DNA of 64,000 nt from SMBSF63 sp034003545 (GTDB taxonomy: Bacteria > Chloroflexota > Anaerolineae > Anaerolineales > Anaerolineaceae), in the NCBI GenBank assembly GCA_964447155.1, contig CAYURM010000011.1:22828-86827 (forward strand), given 5' to 3'. Each line of letters begins with the position of its first letter. Position 1 is the stretch's first letter. Made by a program: the position numbers and the translations under genes. The notes beneath the pieces were generated by a model that worked only from the letters and a program-made list of their open reading frames with translations, had not been told where the DNA came from and searched no databases. Below are positions 1-7,268 of this stretch, one piece after another.

Positions 1-876
1 ACCACGCAATCGGCCTCGGCGCTGAGCGAGTTGAAGACGATCACCAATGGTCTCTCCGCAGCCACGGCCAGCATGCGCGCCGAGCTGGAAACTGCACGCA
101 ATGACCTGACCGCACTGCGTTCGAGCACCCATGCCCGCCAGGCAGCCGACGCAGCCATGTCGGAGTCGATCCGGCGGTTGGAGATGATCATCGCCGGCAC
201 ACACTCCAAAGGGGCAGCCGGGGAGAATATTCTTGAACTGGTGTTTGCCAAGCTGCCCGCGTCCTGGCAGATTCGCAATTTCAAGGTGGACGGCAAGCCG
301 GTGGAGTTTGCCCTGCGCCTGCCGAATGATCTGGTGCTGCCGATTGACAGCAAATGGCCGGCCACGCATCTGGTGGAGCAGTTTGCCGTTTGTGAAGATC
401 CCGCAGAACAGCAGCGCCTGAAGAAAGAGATCGAGACGGCGGTGCTGGGTAAGGCGCGTGAAGTCCGCAAATATGTTGACCCGGCGGTGACGGTCAACTT
501 TGGGGTGGCGGTGGTTCCGGACTCGGTGTATGACCTGTGCTACGGCATCCAGGCGGACGTGTTTCAGTTGGGGGTGGTGCTGGTCAGCTATAGCATGTTC
601 GTGCCATATTTGTTGCTGGTGTTCCAGACGATGCTCAAGTCCAGCAGGGGGCTGGATGTGCAGCGCATGGAGGCCTACCTGCACACGGTCAGCGAGAGCA
701 TCCAGGCGATTCAGGAAGAATTGGACGGGCGCTTTTCAAAGGCGATCACGATGCTGTCCAACTCGCGGGATGATATGCGCGCGCATCTGAGCAAGGCAGG
801 CAGCAGCGCGGCCGGGCTGCGGCTGGGGAATGGGGATGGCGTGAAGGATAGCGTGGGCAGCAGTGATGAGGGGTAG
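1..876 (+). CDS. rmuC: RmuC-family DNA recombination protein, 5' partial
   Basis: The frame is open from the first base, so the N-terminus lies outside the window. What remains (about 290 residues) is the C-terminal part of an RmuC-like protein: a helical coiled-coil lead-in, then the conserved nuclease-like core with GAAGENILE, a lysine after PIDSKWP, and the YVDPAVTVNFGVAVVPDSVYD stretch split by family-typical residues. RmuC proteins limit DNA inversions and are related to restriction-endonuclease-fold nucleases; that role is family knowledge. The low-complexity Gly/Ser tail after the core is ordinary for the family. The next gene starts 170 bases downstream behind its own promoter. Confidence 0.8.
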   Translation, partial: TTQSASALSELKTITNGLSAATASMRAELETARNDLTALRSSTHARQAADAAMSESIRRLEMIIAGTHSKGAAGENILELVFAKLPASWQIRNFKVDGKPVEFALRLPNDLVLPIDSKWPATHLVEQFAVCEDPAEQQRLKKEIETAVLGKAREVRKYVDPAVTVNFGVAVVPDSVYDLCYGIQADVFQLGVVLVSYSMFVPYLLLVFQTMLKSSRGLDVQRMEAYLHTVSESIQAIQEELDGRFSKAITMLSNSRDDMRAHLSKAGSSAAGLRLGNGDGVKDSVGSSDEG

Positions 877-953
877 GTATTGGGGATTGACTCCTTCTTG
901 ATGCGCAGCCTTTGCGTTTCATACGCTTCAAGTAAGGTATTGCCTTCCATGCC

Positions 954-969
954 TGTCAAATAATTGACA
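954..969. promoter_or_regulatory. Palindrome overlapping the -35 box of the OsmC promoter
   Basis: TGTCAA (954-959), a 4-base spacer and TTGACA (964-969) form an inverted repeat whose right arm is itself the -35 hexamer. This could be a repressor site, or a divergent -35 pair; the sequence alone does not decide. Confidence 0.45.
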
Positions 970-992
970 AATAAGATGGTATTTAGTATAAT
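964..992 (+). promoter_or_regulatory. Consensus sigma-70 promoter for the OsmC gene
   Basis: TTGACA at 964-969 and TATAAT at 987-992 are separated by exactly 17 bases, which is a perfect match to the primary sigma consensus. The predicted start of transcription lies near 999, some 48 bases before the OsmC start codon at 1047. Such a strong promoter usually needs a repressor, which fits the palindromes on both sides. Confidence 0.85.
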
Positions 993-993
993 A

Positions 994-1017
994 TTGTTGT
1001 GAATTTATTCACAACAA
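994..1017. promoter_or_regulatory. Perfect inverted repeat at the OsmC transcription start (putative operator)
   Basis: TTGTTGTGAA (994-1003), TTTA, and TTCACAACAA (1008-1017) form a perfect 10-base inverted repeat directly downstream of the -10 box, covering the predicted +1. Position and symmetry suit a dimeric repressor that senses oxidants (for example of the MarR/OhrR type), but no such regulator gene is next to it and the regulator is unknown. A transcribed hairpin is the alternative. Confidence 0.65.
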
Positions 1018-1046
1018 AACTCACCTATTTTTGAAGGAGGATTTCA

Positions 1047-1490
1047 ATGACTACTGCTACTTTTAAGGCCACCAGCAAACTGGTGAAAGGTTTACAGGTT
1101 GATAATACTGTGCGTGGTTTTTCTGTGCGCATGGATGAACCGGCCAATTTGGGCGGGACGGACACGGGCATGAATCCGGTGGAGGCGCTGTTGATCGCTC
1201 TGGGTTCGTGCCAGGTGATCGTGGCGGCGGCGTTTGCCAAGGCGGAGGGGATTGACCTGCAAGATTTCTGGGTTGAACTGGAAGGCGATCTGGACCCGGA
1301 TGGTTTCCTGAAGGGCAAAGAAGGCGTGCGGATGGGCTTCTCGGAAGTACGGTTCACCCCGCATATCAAGACCAGCTCTTCCCCGGAAGCGGTCAAGAAG
1401 TTCATGGGCTTCGTGAAGTCCCGCTGCCCGGTGGGCGATGTGATGCTGAACGGTACCAAAATTGTTCCGGCGGATGCAGTGATAGAATAG
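1047..1490 (+). CDS. OsmC/Ohr-family peroxide-reducing protein
   Basis: The 147-residue product has the OsmC fold signature: the first redox cysteine in GSCQV (Cys55, in the central helix) and the second in SRCPVGD (Cys127). Family members reduce organic or fatty-acid hydroperoxides in the cytoplasm by a two-cysteine mechanism, using a lipoylated or thiol reductant. Length equals the family norm. The start is fixed by GAAGGAGG about eight bases upstream. It is a single-gene unit with a consensus promoter, flanking palindromes and a terminator hairpin at 1511-1539. It may be OsmC-like rather than Ohr proper; I cannot separate the subfamilies from sequence alone. Confidence 0.9.
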   Translation: MTTATFKATSKLVKGLQVDNTVRGFSVRMDEPANLGGTDTGMNPVEALLIALGSCQVIVAAAFAKAEGIDLQDFWVELEGDLDPDGFLKGKEGVRMGFSEVRFTPHIKTSSSPEAVKKFMGFVKSRCPVGDVMLNGTKIVPADAVIE

Positions 1491-1510
1491 TCGACAGATT
1501 GTTTTGATTT

Positions 1511-1549
1511 CAGCCCTTTGGCTTTGCGCCAGAGGGCTGGTGTTTTAAG
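1511..1549 (+). terminator. Terminator hairpin after the OsmC gene
   Basis: CAGCCCTTTGGC (1511-1522) pairs with GCCAGAGGGCTG (1528-1539) with one G-T wobble, followed by a short T-rich stretch (TGTTTTAA). It lies 20 bases after the OsmC stop codon. Confidence 0.7.
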
Positions 1550-1612
1550 AAGGAATCGGTAATCCGTAATTCGTCAATCAGGGAGCAGGAGAGGGAATTT
1601 TCACGGAAGACC

Positions 1613-1641
1613 TTGACAAACCGAAGAAAAATCCCGATAAT
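1613..1641 (+). promoter_or_regulatory. Promoter for the leader peptide and LuxR-type regulator
   Basis: TTGACA at 1613-1618 and GATAAT at 1636-1641 are 17 bases apart. The predicted +1 is near 1648, inside the ATAGAA/TTCTAT palindrome at 1645-1662, leaving a leader of about 50 bases before the leader-peptide start at 1703. Confidence 0.65.
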
Positions 1642-1644
1642 AAA

Positions 1645-1662
1645 ATAGAATATATGTTCTAT
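1645..1662. promoter_or_regulatory. Palindrome at the start of the LuxR transcript
   Basis: ATAGAA (1645-1650), TATATG, TTCTAT (1657-1662) sits on the predicted +1, the same layout as at the OsmC promoter but with a different sequence. It could be an autoregulatory site. Confidence 0.35.
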
Positions 1663-1702
1663 AAAAAATTGCCGATCGGTGGGATGGGTCAAGGAGGATG
1701 GG

Positions 1703-1735
1703 ATGAAAAAGATGCCGGATGAGATGTCCGCATGA
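1703..1735 (+). CDS. Ten-residue leader peptide translationally coupled to the LuxR gene
   Basis: The ORF encodes MKKMPDEMSA and has an excellent Shine-Dalgarno (AAGGAGG, 1691-1697) five bases before its ATG. Its stop codon shares ATGA (1732-1735) with the start of the LuxR-type gene, which has no good ribosome site of its own. Ribosomes finishing the leader are therefore placed to start the regulator. Seen in sequence: the SD, spacing and overlap. Inferred: coupling, and possible control by leader translation. Confidence 0.5.
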   Translation: MKKMPDEMSA

Positions 1736-2166
1736 CGCGGTTGATTTTTCTGCCGGACAGGAAGACGTTCATTTTGCTTGAATCGCCATTGCCGCCGGAA
1801 GCGTTGACGGAGGCGGTGCTGCGCGGGGAGTGGCAGCCGCCATCCTCGTATGGTGCTGCGGGAAAGCGTGCGTTTCAAGCCACTCAACAGGGGCAGGTTG
1901 TGGTGGTCACCCCGGATGAGGAAGGGCTGCCGGTGATATCGCCGCCGGATCTCAGCCGGCGGCAGTGTGAGGTATTGCAATGTCTGGCGGAGGGGTTGAC
2001 CAACAAGCAGATCGCCCGGCGGTTGGGAATGTCGGAGCGCACGGTGTTCAATCATCAGTTGGCGTTAAAACACAGCTTGCAGGTCAACACGCTGGCGCAG
2101 GCGGCAGCGGTGGGGACGATGCTGGGGCTGTGCCAGCCGGTAGCGGGCGATAAAGGCACTGGATAA
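1732..2166 (+). CDS. Small LuxR-type helix-turn-helix transcriptional regulator
   Basis: The 144-residue protein has an uncharacterised N-terminal part (residues 1-70, no receiver or autoinducer domain recognised) and a C-terminal LuxR/GerE helix-turn-helix (about 72-128) with the typical LSRRQCEVLQCLAEGLTNKQ region followed by IARRLGMSERTV. It should bind DNA as a dimer. The absence of a phosphoacceptor domain suggests control by ligand or by abundance. Its ATG overlaps the stop of the leader peptide, so its translation is probably coupled. No partner kinase is nearby and the targets are unknown. Confidence 0.82.
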   Translation: MTRLIFLPDRKTFILLESPLPPEALTEAVLRGEWQPPSSYGAAGKRAFQATQQGQVVVVTPDEEGLPVISPPDLSRRQCEVLQCLAEGLTNKQIARRLGMSERTVFNHQLALKHSLQVNTLAQAAAVGTMLGLCQPVAGDKGTG

Positions 2167-2216
2167 TGTAAAATTTATTCATCATTGACAGGATTTGGTG
2201 AATCGGGCAAACAGTC

Positions 2217-2235
2217 AATCCCTGAATCAGGGATT
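2217..2235. repeat. Small palindrome AATCCCTG-AAT-CAGGGATT
   Basis: A perfect 8-base stem with a 3-base loop lies 50 bases after the LuxR stop. It may act as a weak terminator but has no T-run. The related ATCAGGG word recurs in other intergenic regions (25466-25482, 29816-29840, 31910-31942). Confidence 0.4.
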
Positions 2236-2308
2236 AGGGGGTAGGGAATTAGGCAATTTGGGGATGATTTTCTCAAATTCAATGACAAGGGGGGCAAAAA
2301 ATGAGCGG

Positions 2309-3067
2309 CTAAACTGCCTGCCAGACCTGGTAAAGACCGAGGTTGCCTTCTTTGCCGTCTGATTCAAATTCAGAATGGATGGTGAAGCCGCTGGAGGCGG
2401 CCAGTTCGGTCAGTTCGGTGCGGGTGAAGTGATGCACGTAGCGCAGGCCGACCTGCTCCATCTGGCCGGGGAGGCTGTGCCGCCAGTCGAGGAGGGTGTC
2501 ACCGGGGTCGAGATCTGCGTCGCTCAGGTCAACTTTGCTCCAAGGGAGGATGCGTTTCTGCCAGCGCGGGCTGTTCATGAACTGCCATTCGGAGTGGATG
2601 AAGAGACCGCCGGCGGGGAGCAGGCTGCGCACCTGTTTGAGCAGGGCAAGGCGCGCCTGGCTGCCGGGGATGTGGTGCAGGGCGGCGAAGGCCAGCAGGC
2701 CGTCAAACTGCGCCTGCGGCAGGGATTCTGTCCAGCCGGGGTCGCCCAGGTCGGCCTGCACATATTGCACTTCCAGCCCGGGAGCGGGAAGATGGGGAGC
2801 GACGGCGCGGCGGGCTTCGGCCAGCAGCACCGGGCTGAAGTCTAGGCCGGTGTAGCTGCCGGTGCGGTTGTGGCGGATCCATTCCAGGCCGAGCGCGCCG
2901 CTGCCGCAACCGAGATCGAGCCAACTGCCATGGGGCGGGATGGTTTCAGCCAGCAGGCGGTGGATGCCGGGCTGGATGCGGCGGCGGGTATGGGCAAACG
3001 CATCCCCGAAGGTCTGGTAAAATTGTCGATTAAGAGTTAGTAATTGTTGGCGGATTTCAATTTGCAT
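2309..3067 (-). CDS. Class I SAM-dependent methyltransferase
   Basis: Glycine-rich motif I (LDLGCGSGALG, residues 50-60), a later GLDFS acidic strand end and an ALHHIPG motif identify a Rossmann-fold methyltransferase of about 252 residues; the substrate is unknown. I placed the start at 3067 (MQIEIRQQ). An in-frame extension to 3193 would translate the dispersed SLSKPKR/FDKLRQ repeat, which is clearly intergenic repeat sequence. The gene is divergent from the Elp3 gene, and the repeat lies between them. Small-molecule or tRNA methylation are both possible. Confidence 0.8.
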   Translation of the reverse strand: MQIEIRQQLLTLNRQFYQTFGDAFAHTRRRIQPGIHRLLAETIPPHGSWLDLGCGSGALGLEWIRHNRTGSYTGLDFSPVLLAEARRAVAPHLPAPGLEVQYVQADLGDPGWTESLPQAQFDGLLAFAALHHIPGSQARLALLKQVRSLLPAGGLFIHSEWQFMNSPRWQKRILPWSKVDLSDADLDPGDTLLDWRHSLPGQMEQVGLRYVHHFTRTELTELAASSGFTIHSEFESDGKEGNLGLYQVWQAV

Positions 3068-3104
3068 GGGATGATTATACCCGCTGGCGGGCGGGAAGCG
3101 TTGC

Positions 3105-3168
3105 CTGAGTTTGTCGAAGGCAACACGCATGATGATGATGTACCGCTTCGGCTTCGACAGGCTCAGCC
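3105..3168. repeat. Dispersed CTTCGACAGGCTCAG-type inverted repeat
   Basis: CTGAGTTTGTCGAAGG (3105-3120) and GCTTCGACAGGCTCAGCC (3151-3168) are degenerate inverted copies of one core word. The same word recurs at 7130-7268, 21474-21600, 21700-21730 and, partly, near 43410. It encodes spurious SLSKPKR peptides when translated. Confidence 0.75.
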
Positions 3169-3204
3169 TACGCTTTATTCCAGACGAAGTCATCTTTACA
3201 CCAA

Positions 3205-4833
3205 GTGAGCAGAAAATTGACCAATCAAGAATTCAGGAAATGGCAAAAAAGACGGGAATATGACCCGGAGAAGATGGCCGTGGCGCACCGCCTGCTGGAG
3301 ATGATCCGCGAGGGGGCGGAGGTGATGCCGACGGTGCGCGCGCATCCGCTGCCCAAAGGGGGGTATGTTGCCAAGCATCAACTGGTGACGGCCTACCGCG
3401 AACGGGTGGAGAGCGGAGACTGGCCGGAAGACCAGGGGCTGCTGGCACGCATTCGGATGAAACCAGGGCGCACCCTTTCGGGGGTGACGACGGTCACCGT
3501 GTTGACCGCACCGTGCGATTGCCCGGGGGAGTGTGTGTTTTGTCCGAACGACAGCCGCATGCCGAAGAGTTACCTGCCCGATGAGCCAGGGGCGGCGCGA
3601 GCGTTTCAGAATGCGTTTGACCCGTACAAGCAGGTGCGTTCGCGGATTGATGCGTATGAAGCGGTGGGGCATCCTACGGACAAGATCGAGCTGCTGATTC
3701 TGGGGGGCACATGGCATGCGTATAGCCGTCAGTACCGCGAGTGGTTTGTGCGGCGCTGTTTTGATGCAATGAATGAGGAAGCCTTTGATGATCTGGCGGA
3801 GGCGCAGCGGTTCAATGAGACTGCCCGCCACCGCAATGTGGGGCTGGTGATTGAGACGCGGCCAGATGAGATCAACCCGACGGAGCTAGCTGAGCTGCGC
3901 CGCCTGGGGGTGACCAAGGTGCAGATGGGGGCGCAAAGCCTGGATGATGAGATTTTGAAGTTGAACAAGCGCGGCCACAGCGTGGCAGACCTGCTGCGGG
4001 CGACTGCCTTGCTGCGGGCGGGGGGCTTCAAGATCGTGCTGCACTGGATGCCCAATCTGCTGGGGGCCACGCTGGAGTCGGATCGGGAAGATTTTGGACG
4101 GTTATGGACTTCCTCTGACGACGGGCTGGGTTTCTGCCCGGATGAATTAAAGATTTACCCGACCCAGCTGCTGGAAGGCACCGAACTGTATGAACGCTGG
4201 CGGCAGGGCGGTTATCGGCCATACACTACCGGGGAATTAATTGATCTGATTGCCGATGTGAAGCCCGATATTCCGCCGTACTGCCGGGTGAACCGGGTGA
4301 TCCGGGATATTCCTTCTCATCATGTGGTTGAGGGGAACAAACACACCAACCTGCGCCAGGATATTTTCAAAGAGTTGAATCGCCGCGGCCAGGTGTGCCG
4401 CTGTGTGCGCTGCCGGGAGATCCGCCGTGAGAAGGTGGCAGCGGAGCAATTGGAACTGGTGGATGAGATCTATCATCCCGCCTATGCCGAGGAGCATTTC
4501 CTTTCGTATGTGACGCCTGATGACCGTCTGGCGGGGTATTTGCGCCTGTCGCTGCCCACCACCGATGCGCCGGATACTGGCATGGCTGACCTGGATGGGG
4601 CGGCGTTGATCCGCGAAGTGCATGTGTATGGGCAATCGGTCGAGGTAGGGGAAGCGCGGCAAGGGGCGGCTCAACATATCGGTTTGGGTACGAATCTGCT
4701 GGAGTTGGCTGAGCAAATTGCAAAACAGGCAGGATTTAAGCGGTTGGCGGTGATTGCGGCGGTCGGAACGAGGGTGTACTATCAATCCCGGGGTTTTGAG
4801 CGCAGCGAGCATTATATGGTGCGAATGATCTAG
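3205..4833 (+). CDS. Elp3-family tRNA uridine(34) acetyltransferase (radical SAM + GNAT)
   Basis: The 542-residue protein has the full Elp3 layout. An N-terminal tRNA-binding segment contains MKPGRTLSGV; the radical SAM domain carries the cluster cysteines in CPGECVFC (Cys106, Cys110, Cys113); an HTNLRQDIF region and a zinc-like CRCVRCREI patch follow; the GNAT acetyltransferase domain ends with the RVYYQSRGFERSEHYMV segment. Bacterial Elp3 (structurally known from Dehalococcoides, also Chloroflexota) forms the cm5U precursor at the tRNA wobble position from acetyl-CoA. The start is a GTG at 3205 with weak SD, 12 bases after the repeat. It acts alone in bacteria, without the other Elongator subunits. 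Confidence 0.92.
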   Translation: MSRKLTNQEFRKWQKRREYDPEKMAVAHRLLEMIREGAEVMPTVRAHPLPKGGYVAKHQLVTAYRERVESGDWPEDQGLLARIRMKPGRTLSGVTTVTVLTAPCDCPGECVFCPNDSRMPKSYLPDEPGAARAFQNAFDPYKQVRSRIDAYEAVGHPTDKIELLILGGTWHAYSRQYREWFVRRCFDAMNEEAFDDLAEAQRFNETARHRNVGLVIETRPDEINPTELAELRRLGVTKVQMGAQSLDDEILKLNKRGHSVADLLRATALLRAGGFKIVLHWMPNLLGATLESDREDFGRLWTSSDDGLGFCPDELKIYPTQLLEGTELYERWRQGGYRPYTTGELIDLIADVKPDIPPYCRVNRVIRDIPSHHVVEGNKHTNLRQDIFKELNRRGQVCRCVRCREIRREKVAAEQLELVDEIYHPAYAEEHFLSYVTPDDRLAGYLRLSLPTTDAPDTGMADLDGAALIREVHVYGQSVEVGEARQGAAQHIGLGTNLLELAEQIAKQAGFKRLAVIAAVGTRVYYQSRGFERSEHYMVRMI

Positions 4834-4855
4834 GTGAAGGCCAAGTGGGGAAAAT

Positions 4856-5599
4856 ATGCTGCCTCCGTGGGTAAAAAAGCTGGGAAAAAAGAATTTGGTG
4901 GTGCTCTTAACCATGGCGTCTATGCTGGCGTCGACGGGCATTTCGGTTGTCTTGCGCTGGCTGATCCAGGTGGAGATATCAATCAGCGGTTTGTTAATCT
5001 CTCTGATTATTCCCCTGGTCTTAACCCCATTTTTCGGCAGTATCTTTTTTAAAGCTTATTTTGAACTGGAGGAGATGCGGACACAACTGTCCCATTTGTC
5101 CGTAACCGATGATTTGACCCAGGTATATAACCGGCGCTATTTTATTGGACGGGCAAATGATGAGCTGTCACGGGCAAAACGCTATGGGCAGGTATTTTCG
5201 ATGCTGCTGCTTGATCTGGATGATTTCAAGCAGACCAATGACAGATTGGGGCACCCGGCAGGTGATGAAGTGCTGTGCATGGTGGCGGATACTTGTGTTC
5301 GTGCGATCCGTGAAGTGGATGTGTTGGCGCGTTACGGTGGAGATGAATTCGCCTTGCTGATCCCTAACCTTGACCAGCAGCATGCGTGGGAATTTGCCGA
5401 ACGCTTGCGAACGCTGTTAGACGAAAGTGTGGTGGCGTATGAGGGGCATGCGATTCAGATAACCGTCAGCATCGGCGTGGTGACCTGGACGCCAGCGATC
5501 ACAGACCTGGATGGGCTGATCTACCTGATGGACAAGGCGTTGTACGACGCCAAACGCGCGGGCAAGGATACGATCAAGGTATTAAAAGCGCATTCTTAG
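4856..5599 (+). CDS. Membrane-bound diguanylate cyclase (GGDEF)
   Basis: Two predicted membrane helices (about residues 13-35 and 43-67) precede a short helical linker and a complete GGDEF domain (about 80-245). The signature YGGDEF is intact (Gly161-Phe165), and the RxxD product-inhibition site is present five residues before it (Arg152-Asp155). The enzyme should make c-di-GMP from two GTP and be feedback-inhibited. No sensory domain is visible besides the membrane segment. The window also encodes an HD-GYP phosphodiesterase at 38901, which would remove the signal. It follows the Elp3 gene by 22 bases and may be cotranscribed. Confidence 0.92.
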   Translation: MLPPWVKKLGKKNLVVLLTMASMLASTGISVVLRWLIQVEISISGLLISLIIPLVLTPFFGSIFFKAYFELEEMRTQLSHLSVTDDLTQVYNRRYFIGRANDELSRAKRYGQVFSMLLLDLDDFKQTNDRLGHPAGDEVLCMVADTCVRAIREVDVLARYGGDEFALLIPNLDQQHAWEFAERLRTLLDESVVAYEGHAIQITVSIGVVTWTPAITDLDGLIYLMDKALYDAKRAGKDTIKVLKAHS

Positions 5600-5636
5600 G
5601 TCTTTATAAAGCCCGGCGCTTCCGGTCTTTTTCTGT

Positions 5637-6968
5637 TTATCCGCCCGGAAAGAGCTTTGGCAAGACAGCAGGGGCGTATGCTTCCACCAGTTCGTGGGAG
5701 ATGGCGTTTTGCTGACAGATGGCGGCATACAGGGCGGCGCTGGGGCGGGGGGTGCGCACCTGTGTTTCGCGATCGAAGGTCCACAAGCCAAACTGCATAT
5801 CCCAGCCACGTTCCCATTCAAAATTGTCGATCAGTGACCAGTGATAATAACTGCGCACGGGGATATTGTGATTAAGCGCCTGCCAGAGCTGGTGCAGGTG
5901 GGTGAGCAGGTATTTCCGACGAAAGTCATCCTGGCTGTCTTCGATGCCGTTTTCGGTGATATGAATGGGCAGTCCGCAGGTGTTGGCCCATTCAAGGGCG
6001 GTGAACATGCCAGGCGGATAGCTGGCGTTGAACTGGAAGGGAGAGGGTTCTGCTTCGGGCGGAAACCAGCGTTTCTGGAAGAGGTTTTTTGGGGCGGGGC
6101 GGAAGCTGACCATTTCGCAGGTGTAATAATTGAGGCCGAAGAAATCCTGGGTGCCGGCGGCATGGGGCAGGCGGGTGCGTTTGTGCAGGAAGCGTACCCT
6201 GCCGTTGGTGAGGGCCAGGGGGAAGACGTTATTAAAGGACTGGTGATTAACGCGGGCGATGAGGGCGTCCAAAGGGGAATATTTGCGGGCAGGGATAAAG
6301 CCGTGATACTGGTGGGCCATGCCGACCTGGGCTTTTGGCTGGATCTCGTGGATGGCGTGGTAGGCGAGGGCATGGCTGCGGATGATGTTAAGGACAGCGT
6401 GCCAGGCGGCGGCGATGTCCTCTTTTTTCCCGGGGGGAAAGAGGCCGTCGATATAACTGCTGTAGATGACGACATTCGGTTCGTTGATGGTGATCCATGC
6501 GGTGTTGTATTGCTTGAGGGCGGTCACTGTGCGCTGCACAAAGGTTTCAAACAGGCCGGGGATTTCATCGTTCTCCCAGCCGCCGTTTTCGGCCAGCCAC
6601 AACGGGAGGGTGAAATGCTGGAGGGTGACCATAGGCTGGATGCCGCGATCGAGCATGCCCCGCAGGATGGCGCGGTAACGGTCGAGGGCGTCCTCGTCCC
6701 AGCGGTGGGGAGCGGGCTGGATGCGGCTCCATTCCACCGAAAGGCGGTGGGCGGTCTGCCCGGCTTCGGCGGCGCGGTCGAGGTCTTCGCGCCAGCGGCC
6801 GTTCCACCAGTCACAGGCCAGGCCGGCTTTGTCTTCGTTATGGATACGGCCTGGCTGGTTTTCCCAGGCGGCCCAGTCGTTGTTGTGATTGCTGCCTTCC
6901 ACCTGGTGGGCGGCGGTAGCGGTGCCCCAGATAAATCCTTCCGGAAAATGGTATGTGGTTTGCGGCAT
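5637..6968 (-). CDS. GH1 beta-glucosidase
   Basis: The 443-residue, signal-less protein is a full-length glycoside hydrolase family 1 enzyme. It has the family N-terminal FIWGTATAAHQVEG, the acid/base glutamate in TINEPN (Glu163) and the nucleophile in ITENG (Glu339), plus the WSLIDNFEWERGW substrate-pocket segment near the C-terminus. It cleaves terminal beta-linked glucosyl or related residues from imported oligosaccharides in the cytoplasm. The start at 6968 gives the canonical N-terminus. No transporter is adjacent; the GH66/GH15 locus lies 50 kb away. Confidence 0.93.
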   Translation of the reverse strand: MPQTTYHFPEGFIWGTATAAHQVEGSNHNNDWAAWENQPGRIHNEDKAGLACDWWNGRWREDLDRAAEAGQTAHRLSVEWSRIQPAPHRWDEDALDRYRAILRGMLDRGIQPMVTLQHFTLPLWLAENGGWENDEIPGLFETFVQRTVTALKQYNTAWITINEPNVVIYSSYIDGLFPPGKKEDIAAAWHAVLNIIRSHALAYHAIHEIQPKAQVGMAHQYHGFIPARKYSPLDALIARVNHQSFNNVFPLALTNGRVRFLHKRTRLPHAAGTQDFFGLNYYTCEMVSFRPAPKNLFQKRWFPPEAEPSPFQFNASYPPGMFTALEWANTCGLPIHITENGIEDSQDDFRRKYLLTHLHQLWQALNHNIPVRSYYHWSLIDNFEWERGWDMQFGLWTFDRETQVRTPRPSAALYAAICQQNAISHELVEAYAPAVLPKLFPGG

Positions 6969-7043
6969 GGGTGTTTTCTCCCTGGTTATTTGTGATGCAT
7001 TTAATTATAGGGGATGGAAGAGAAAGGGAGTAGTGTTTCGGGA

Positions 7044-7067
7044 GGTGCGTTCGTAGTTGAACGCACC
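7044..7067. repeat. GGTGCGTTC-type palindrome
   Basis: GGTGCGTTC (7044-7052) and GAACGCACC (7059-7067) form a perfect 9-base inverted repeat. It is one of at least five variants of a TGCGTT/AACGCA palindrome spread through the intergenic spaces of this window. Confidence 0.6.
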
Positions 7068-7133
7068 CGACGAACAGGTTTTCAGGCAAAAACTACTACT
7101 TTTCTCATGCAGGGCATGATCATCCGCCGCTTC

Positions 7134-7268
7134 GACAGGCTCGGCGGGCGCTTGGCGGGGGCGCTTCGACAGGCTCAGCGAGCGCTTGACAGGCTCAGCG
7201 AGCGCTTGACAGGCTCAGCGAGCGCTTGACAGGCTCGGCGGACGCTTTGACAGGCTCAGCGGGCGCTT
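7134..7268. repeat. Tandem array of a 20-base CAGGCTCAGCG unit
   Basis: Six copies of GACAGGCTC(A/G)GCG(A/G) start at 7134, 7168, 7188, 7208, 7228 and 7249; the central ones are spaced by exactly 20 bases. The array ends at the stop codon of the CPBP gene. It is a local expansion of the dispersed repeat seen at 3151 and 21700, not a CRISPR, since there are no spacers. Confidence 0.85.

Noticed and set aside
3068..3193. N-terminal extension of the methyltransferase (SLSKPKR... segment)
   Set aside because: It translates the dispersed intergenic repeat; MQIEIRQQ at 3067 gives the normal family start.
5841..6995. 384-codon plus-strand ORF
   Set aside because: It is a shadow frame of the GH1 beta-glucosidase, which has both catalytic motifs.
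7134..7268. CRISPR array
   Set aside because: The 20-base units are contiguous with no spacers and no cas genes, so it is a tandem repeat.
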